Source of the DNA: Hymenobacter ruricola
GTDB taxonomy: Bacteria; Bacteroidota; Bacteroidia; Cytophagales; Hymenobacteraceae
Reading direction: 5' to 3'
Length of the DNA: 64,000 nt
NCBI RefSeq assembly: GCF_015694525.1
Contig: NZ_JADQDM010000017.1
Coordinates: 43,232-107,231, forward strand
In this document: piece after piece, positions 59,050-64,000 of the stretch
Numbering within the stretch: the stretch's first letter is position 1
Layout: the number at the start of each line of letters is the position of its first letter
Notes under the pieces: generated by a model
The model's database searches: none
What the model was told of the DNA's origin: nothing
Seen by the model: only the letters and a program-made list of their open reading frames with translations
Position numbers and translations under genes: made by a program

Positions 59050-61791
59050 ATGTTCTTTGTTACGCGTTCCTTTTTCCGGCTCGGCTGGCTGCTGGCCGTC
59101 GTTCTCTGCGGCCTGGCCCGGCCCGCGCTGCACGCCCAGGCCGCCGGGCAGCCCTACGTCACCAACGGCACGGTGAACGCCGTGCTGCGCGACGGCAACA
59201 CCGTGTACGTGGGCGGCAGCTTCACGCAGGTGGGGCCCAGCGTGCCCTACGGCGTGGCCACGGCCACGGCCTCCGGCCTCCCCGCCACGGCCGCCGCCCG
59301 CCCCAACGGCCCCGTGTACGCCGCCGTGGCCGACGGGGCGGGGGGCTGGTACATCGGCGGCGCCTTCACCCGGGTGGGCAGCAGCGCCCGCAACAACCTG
59401 GCCCAGATTGACGCCAGCGGCGCGGTCACGGCCTTCAACCCCGACGTGAACGGGCCGAGTGCGAGCACGTCCGTGCGGGCGCTGCTGCTGTCGGGCAGCA
59501 CGCTCTACTTGGGCGGCAATTTTACTGCCGTGGGCGGCACGGCCCGCTACGGCCTGGCCAGCGTGGACGCCGGCACCGGGGTTCCCACCTCATTTGCGCC
59601 GGTTGTCGGCGCCAGCTTTGGTTTCCCCACCGTGTATGCGCTGGGCCTGAACGCGCCGGGCACGGTGCTGTATCTGGGCGGCAGCTTCGTTGGGGTGGGT
59701 GGCCAGCCGCGCAACAACGCCGCGGCCATCACCATCAGCACCGGAGCGGTCACGGCCTTCAACCCGAACCCTACCAACAGCTCCGGCTTCTCTCCCTACA
59801 CGGGGGTCTACGCCCTGGTGGTGTCGGGCACCACGGTGTACCTGGGCGGCGGGTTCGACCTGCTGGGCGCCACTGCGTCTACCGTTCGCTCCAACCTGGC
59901 CGCCGTCAACGCCACCTCGGGAAACGTCAACACCGCGTTCAATATTGGAGTCGCTGGCCTTTACGTCAAATCCCTGTTTTTGAATGGCACGACGCTGTAC
60001 GTGGGCGGCAACTTTTATTCAGTTGACGCAACCAGCCGCAACAACCTGGCCGCGGTCAACACCAGCACCCGGTCATTGGTGGCGGGCTTCAACCCGAACG
60101 TGAACTCCGAAGTCGACGCGCTGGCCGTGTCGGGCAGCACGCTCTACCTGGGCGGCGACTTCACCACCGTGGGCGGCACCACCCGCAACCGGGCCGCGGC
60201 CGTGGATGCCGGCACCGGCGTGCTGGCCGCCGGCTTCAACCCCAACGCCAATAACCCCGTCCTGGCCCTGGCCGTGGCGGGCAGCACGGCCTACCTGGGC
60301 GGCAGCTTCACCGGCCTCGGCGGCAGCACGCGCAACAACCTGGCCGCCCTCGACGCCACCACCGGCACGCCGCTGGCCGGCTTCGACCCGAACGTAAACA
60401 GCACCATCTACGCCCTGCAGCAGGCGGGCGGCACGCTCTACCTGGGCGGCAATTTTACTACCGTGGGCGGCACGGCCCGCAACCGGGTGGCCGCCGTGGA
60501 CGCCGGCACCGGCGCGCTGGTGCCGGACTTCGACCCCAACGTCAACAGCTACGTCTACACCCTGGCCCTGTCGGGCAGCACGCTCTACCTGGGCGGCGAG
60601 TTCACCAACGTGGGCGGCACGGCCCGCAACCGCATTGCTGCCGTCGACGCCGGCACCGGCGCGCTGCTGGCCGGTTTCGACCCCAACGCTAATAACTACG
60701 TCCAGGCCCTGGCCGTGGCGGGCAGCACGCTCTACCTGGGCGGCAGGTTCACCAGCGTGGGCGGCACCGCCCGCAACCGGGTGGCCGCCGTGGACGCCGC
60801 CACCGGCGCGCTGGCGGCCGGCTTCGACCCCGGTGCCAACAACATCGTCTTTGCCCTGGCTCTATCGGGCAGCACGCTCTACCTGGGCGGCGAGTTCACC
60901 ACTGTGGGCGGCACCGCCCGCAACCGCATCGCCGCCGTCGACGCCGGCACCGGCGCGCTGGCGGCCGGTTTCGACCCGAACGCCAACGACATCGTCTATG
61001 CGCTGGCCGTGGCGGGCAACACCCTGTACCTGGGCGGCAACTTCACCACCGTGGGCGGCACGGCCCGCCGCCGCATCGCCGCCCTCAGGGCCAGCACCGG
61101 CGCCCTGACGTCCGGCTTCGACCCCGGCGCCAACGCCACCGTCCTTGCGATTGAGTCCGCGGGCAGCAGCCGGGTGTACTTCGGGGGCGTGTTCAACGAG
61201 GTAGGGGGCAACTCGCAAAGCGGCCTGGCCGTGGCCGATGCGGCCGTGAATGCCCCCTTGCCGGTCCGGCTCACCGCCTTCACGGCCGTGGCCGATGGCC
61301 CGGCCGCCGTGCGCCTGGCCTGGGCCACGGCCACCGAGCAGCACAGCAAAGCCTTTGAGGTGGAGCGCAGCCTGGACGGCACCACGTTTGAGCGCCGGGG
61401 CACGGTGGCCGCCGCAGGCAGCAGCTCGGCGGCCCGCCGCTACGCCCTGCTCGATGACCGGCTGCCCGGCGGCGCGGTCACGCTCTACTACCGCCTGCGG
61501 CAAGTGGACACGGATGGCACGTTCAGCTACTCGCCCGTGCGCACCGTGGGCCTGACCGGCGCGGCCGAAGGCTTGGCCCTGTTCCCCAACCCGGCCCCCA
61601 ACGGCGCGGCTACCCTCACGGGCGCGCAGCCCGGCACGGCCGTGACGGTGCACGACGCGCTGGGCCGCCCCGTGGCCACCACCATGGCCGACGCCACCGG
61701 CACGGCCGCGCTGGTGCTGCCGGCCGGGCTGCCGGCGGGCGTGTACGTGGTGCGCGCCGGCACCCGCGCCCTGCGCCTGACCGTGGAGTAA
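59050..61791 (+). CDS. Secreted delta-60-like beta-propeller repeat protein with T9SS domain
   Basis: 913 residues from MFFVTRSFFRLGWLLAVV (signal peptide ending ALHAQ); the frame opens 300 bases upstream, but that part contains a terminator hairpin and no signal peptide. Residues about 35-735 consist of about fourteen units of about 45-50 residues, each with the pattern ALALSGSTLYLGGEFTTVGG, TARNRIAAVDAGTGAL, FDPNAN. Units in the second half are nearly identical at DNA level. A fibronectin-like region (about 740-830, LTAFTAVADGPAAVRLAWAT; FEVERSLDGTTF) precedes the T9SS domain (LFPNPAPNGAATLTG...LRLTVE). A surface-exposed propeller of unknown ligand; no catalytic site seen. Confidence 0.87.
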   Translation: MFFVTRSFFRLGWLLAVVLCGLARPALHAQAAGQPYVTNGTVNAVLRDGNTVYVGGSFTQVGPSVPYGVATATASGLPATAAARPNGPVYAAVADGAGGWYIGGAFTRVGSSARNNLAQIDASGAVTAFNPDVNGPSASTSVRALLLSGSTLYLGGNFTAVGGTARYGLASVDAGTGVPTSFAPVVGASFGFPTVYALGLNAPGTVLYLGGSFVGVGGQPRNNAAAITISTGAVTAFNPNPTNSSGFSPYTGVYALVVSGTTVYLGGGFDLLGATASTVRSNLAAVNATSGNVNTAFNIGVAGLYVKSLFLNGTTLYVGGNFYSVDATSRNNLAAVNTSTRSLVAGFNPNVNSEVDALAVSGSTLYLGGDFTTVGGTTRNRAAAVDAGTGVLAAGFNPNANNPVLALAVAGSTAYLGGSFTGLGGSTRNNLAALDATTGTPLAGFDPNVNSTIYALQQAGGTLYLGGNFTTVGGTARNRVAAVDAGTGALVPDFDPNVNSYVYTLALSGSTLYLGGEFTNVGGTARNRIAAVDAGTGALLAGFDPNANNYVQALAVAGSTLYLGGRFTSVGGTARNRVAAVDAATGALAAGFDPGANNIVFALALSGSTLYLGGEFTTVGGTARNRIAAVDAGTGALAAGFDPNANDIVYALAVAGNTLYLGGNFTTVGGTARRRIAALRASTGALTSGFDPGANATVLAIESAGSSRVYFGGVFNEVGGNSQSGLAVADAAVNAPLPVRLTAFTAVADGPAAVRLAWATATEQHSKAFEVERSLDGTTFERRGTVAAAGSSSAARRYALLDDRLPGGAVTLYYRLRQVDTDGTFSYSPVRTVGLTGAAEGLALFPNPAPNGAATLTGAQPGTAVTVHDALGRPVATTMADATGTAALVLPAGLPAGVYVVRAGTRALRLTVE

Positions 61792-61811
61792 GCCCGCCCG
61801 GTTTCCGACAC

Positions 61812-61851
61812 GAAAGCCGCCGCTGCTCCCCCCGGGGCGGCGGCGGTTTTT
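61812..61851 (+). terminator. Intrinsic terminator
   Basis: GCCGCCGC, a GC-rich loop and GCGGCGGC are followed by GGTTTTT, 25 bases after the stop codon of the propeller protein. Confidence 0.8.
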
Positions 61852-61872
61852 ACTTCCGGCGGGGCCTGCAAT

Positions 61873-61890
61873 ATGACATCTTTATGTCAT
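61873..61890 (+). promoter_or_regulatory. Palindromic operator candidate (ATGACAT-CTTT-ATGTCAT)
   Basis: A perfect 7-base inverted repeat with a 4-base spacer, ending 22 bases before the TAGCTTTG -7 box of the last gene, so it overlaps or adjoins the -33 region. The AT-rich, symmetrical form is that of a dimeric regulator site. No matching regulator gene is in the window. Confidence 0.5.
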
Positions 61891-61912
61891 ACCGGGGCGC
61901 TGGTTTGGGGCG

Positions 61913-61920
61913 TAGCTTTG
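61913..61920 (+). promoter_or_regulatory. Bacteroidota -7 box (TAGCTTTG)
   Basis: A perfect TAnnTTTG match about 100 bases before the ATG at 62023; the palindrome just upstream lies where the -33 element would be. Confidence 0.5.
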
Positions 61921-62022
61921 TGGCGATTGCCGAAGTCGGCACTCTTTTTTTACTGGGCATCAGCAGCGGTTGCTTTCGTCTTGGCCTTCTCCCCGGACGT
62001 GGCACTCCCGACTTGTTGCATG

Positions 62023-64000
62023 ATGCACTTCTACCCCCTGGCCGCGCGCGCGGCCCGCACGGCCCTGCTGGGCAGTTTCCTTTCGCTGCTGGCGTGGCTG
62101 CTGCCGGGCACGGCGCTGGCGCAGGCCCCCGTATGGGCCGGCGCCACCAGCGGCAACAACTTCCAGCCACCCACGGGCGGCACCTCCACCACGCGCGCCG
62201 TGGCCACCGACCCGGCCACGGGCAACGTGTACGCCACGGGCTCCTTCGCGGGCACCGTCACCTTCGGCAACACCCGCCTGGTGAGTGCGGGCAGCAGCGA
62301 CGTGTTCGTGGCCAAGTGGGACGTCACGGCTCAGGCCTGGACCAGCGCCGTGAGCGGCGGCGGCACCAACCTCGACCAGGGCCTGGGCATTGCCGTGAGC
62401 AGCGCCGGGGGCGTGGCCAGCGTGTACGTGACGGGCTCCTACCAAGGCACCGCCACCATTGCCGGCACTCCCCTGACCGCCGCGGGCCTCACCGACGCGT
62501 TCGTGGCCAAATACACCGACCCCGGCACGGGCCTGGCCACCACCAACGGCGGGGCCGTGAGCGGCGGCGGCAGCGTCGGCACCAACCAGGGCCTGGGCAT
62601 TGCCGTGGGCAGCGCCGGGGGCGTGGCCAGCGTGTACGTGACGGGCTCCTTTAACACCAGCACCACCATCGCCGGCACCCCCCTGACCGCCGTGGGCAGC
62701 ACCGACCTGTTCGTGGCCAAGTACACCGACCCCGGCACGGGCCTGACGAACACCAACGGCGGGGCCGTGAGCGGCGGCAGCAGCGGCGCCGACCAGGGCA
62801 CCGGCGTGGCCGTGAGCAGCGCCGGGGGCGTGGCCAGCGTGTACGTGACGGGCTCTTACAACGCCAGCGCCACCATCGCCGGCACGGCCCTGACCGCCGC
62901 GGGCGGCAGCGGCCAGGACGTGTTCGTGGCCAAATACACGGACCCCGGCACGGGCCTGAGCACCACCAATGGCGGGGCCGTGAGCGGCGGCGGCACCGGC
63001 ATCGACGCGGGCCAGGGCGTGGCGGTGAGCAGCGCCGGGGGCGTAGTGAGCGTGTACGTGACGGGTTACTTCACCACCAGCGCCACCATCGCCGGCACGG
63101 CCCTGACCGCCGCGGGCGGCCAAGACGTGTTCGTGGCCAAGTACACCGACGCCGGCACGGGCCTGACGAGCACCAACGGCGGGGCCGTGAGCGGCGGCGG
63201 CAGCGCCGGCAATGACCAGGGCACTGGCATTGCCGTGGGCAGCGCCGGGGGCGTGGCCAGCGTGTACGTGACGGGCTACTTCACCACCAGCGCCACCATC
63301 GCCGGCTCGTTTCTGACCGGGGCGGGCAGCCTCGACGTATTTGTGGCCAAGTACACCGACCCCGGCACGGGCCTGGCCACCACCAACGGCGGGGCCGTGA
63401 GCGGCGGCGGCACCGGCACCGACCAGGGCTACGGCGTGGCCGTGAGCGGCAGCAGCGTGTATGCGGGGGCGGTGGTGGGCACCGGAGTGGCCGGCTTCGG
63501 CAGCAGCCCCGTGCGGCGCGCGCCCGTCAGCTCGGCGGTGCTGGCCCGGCTCGACGCGGGCACGCTCGGCTACCTGGGCATTGAGGGGCCGCTGCAAGGG
63601 GGCATCTCCTCCACGCTGGCCGTGGCCACCGACCCGGCCACGGGCAACGTGTACGCCACGGGCTACTACTCGGGCACGGTGGCCTTCGGCAACACCCGGC
63701 TGGTGAGCGCGGGCAGCGACGACGTGTTTGTGGCCAAGTGGGACGTCACGGCCCAGGCCTGGACCAGCGCCGTGAGCGGCGGCGGCGGCACCAGCATCGA
63801 CCAAGGCAAGGGCGTGGCCGTGAGCAGCGCCAACGGCGTGGCCAGCGTGTATATCACGGGCTACTTCACCACCAGCGCCACCATCGCCGGCACGACCCTG
63901 ACCGCCGCGGGCAGCCTCGACGTGTTCGTGGCCAAGTACACCGACCCCGGCACGGGCCTGAGCACCACCAACGGCGGGGCCGTGAGCGGCGGCGGCACCG
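62023..64000 (+). CDS. Secreted SBBP-type beta-propeller repeat protein (3' end outside window)
   Basis: At least 659 residues from MHFYPLAARAARTALLG (signal peptide ending ALAQ), open to the right edge. The body is built of units of about 70 residues with the pattern GVASVYVTGSYNASATIAG, LTAAGG, DVFVAKYTDPGTGL, TNGGAVSGGG, typical of the beta-propeller SBBP family. A longer unit (ATDPATGNVYATGSF; FVAKWDVTAQAWTSAVSGG) starts the array and recurs after about 63600, so the whole is a higher-order repeat. Units are nearly identical in DNA. A T9SS domain is expected beyond the edge by analogy with the neighbours. Function unknown; likely surface protein. Confidence 0.8.
   Translation, partial: MHFYPLAARAARTALLGSFLSLLAWLLPGTALAQAPVWAGATSGNNFQPPTGGTSTTRAVATDPATGNVYATGSFAGTVTFGNTRLVSAGSSDVFVAKWDVTAQAWTSAVSGGGTNLDQGLGIAVSSAGGVASVYVTGSYQGTATIAGTPLTAAGLTDAFVAKYTDPGTGLATTNGGAVSGGGSVGTNQGLGIAVGSAGGVASVYVTGSFNTSTTIAGTPLTAVGSTDLFVAKYTDPGTGLTNTNGGAVSGGSSGADQGTGVAVSSAGGVASVYVTGSYNASATIAGTALTAAGGSGQDVFVAKYTDPGTGLSTTNGGAVSGGGTGIDAGQGVAVSSAGGVVSVYVTGYFTTSATIAGTALTAAGGQDVFVAKYTDAGTGLTSTNGGAVSGGGSAGNDQGTGIAVGSAGGVASVYVTGYFTTSATIAGSFLTGAGSLDVFVAKYTDPGTGLATTNGGAVSGGGTGTDQGYGVAVSGSSVYAGAVVGTGVAGFGSSPVRRAPVSSAVLARLDAGTLGYLGIEGPLQGGISSTLAVATDPATGNVYATGYYSGTVAFGNTRLVSAGSDDVFVAKWDVTAQAWTSAVSGGGGTSIDQGKGVAVSSANGVASVYITGYFTTSATIAGTTLTAAGSLDVFVAKYTDPGTGLSTTNGGAVSGGGT

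Noticed and set aside
61960..63804. 614-codon minus-strand open frame opposite the SBBP-type gene
   Set aside because: Its repeats merely mirror the repeats of the plus-strand gene, which has the signal peptide and SBBP pattern.

Overview
The window looks like a chromosomal segment from a high-GC member of the Bacteroidota, most probably Hymenobacter or a close relative (Cytophagales). The reasons are: many secreted proteins ending in type IX secretion (T9SS) sorting domains of the YPNP...G.Y.v.v type; TAnnTTTG-type -7 promoter boxes; a fused transaldolase/glucose-6-phosphate isomerase; SusC-like/OMP_b-brl receptors; and DUF1800/DUF1501 pairs. I found no rRNA, tRNA, CRISPR array, transposase or phage structural gene.

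Layout. 1-4200: a truncated CUB/IPT/FN3 T9SS protein, a secreted PQQ-type sugar dehydrogenase and a GNAT acetyltransferase. 4200-9400: an accessory stretch with a heparinase-like lyase broken by an in-frame TGA, an orphan RHS-associated secreted protein with a glycine-rich hydrophobic tail, and a small membrane protein. 9394-13003: a minus-strand run of asd, a carboxypeptidase-regulatory/DUF5686-like outer-membrane protein and a 3-methyladenine DNA glycosylase. 13193-23616: a lamin-tail T9SS protein, the DUF1800-DUF1501 pair, an outer-membrane protein, a TonB-C protein, an alpha/beta hydrolase and a membrane SRPBCC protein. 23727-33232: carbon metabolism, with tal-pgi facing an arabinose operon (araB-araD-araA), a lipoprotein aldose epimerase and an aldo/keto reductase. 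33390-36189: a 42-bp palindrome array, a small unknown protein and a two-gene ATPase/unknown cassette with low-GC sequence inside. 36266-44502: small lipoproteins, dxs, a TonB-dependent receptor, a flippase-like membrane protein and a LysM protein. 44746-49512: a methionine locus (SAM riboswitch, poly-cysteine leader ORF, metY, metX, hom). 49608-64000: secreted T9SS proteins (two tandem esterases, an FG-GAP protein, two beta-propeller repeat proteins), an LD-carboxypeptidase and a small unknown protein preceded by a 21-bp minisatellite.

How the genes work together. Arabinose enters as L-ribulose, then L-ribulose-5-P, then D-xylulose-5-P (AraA, AraB, AraD); the neighbouring Tal-Pgi fusion then carries pentose phosphates into glycolysis. 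Asd and Hom make homoserine, MetX acetylates it and MetY sulfhydrylates it; the metY leader has features for sensing both SAM and cysteine.

The most unusual material is between genes. At least four families of long-stem inverted repeats sit at gene ends. Several donate the stop codon of the adjacent gene, and one is translated as the C-terminus of AraB. Three exact-period arrays (42, 20 and 21 bp) are also present. The best candidates for something undescribed are the ATPase/nuclease-like pair at 34.4-36.2 kb, the riboswitch plus poly-Cys leader at 44.7-45.3 kb, and the 20-bp phased GCACAA sites upstream of hom.
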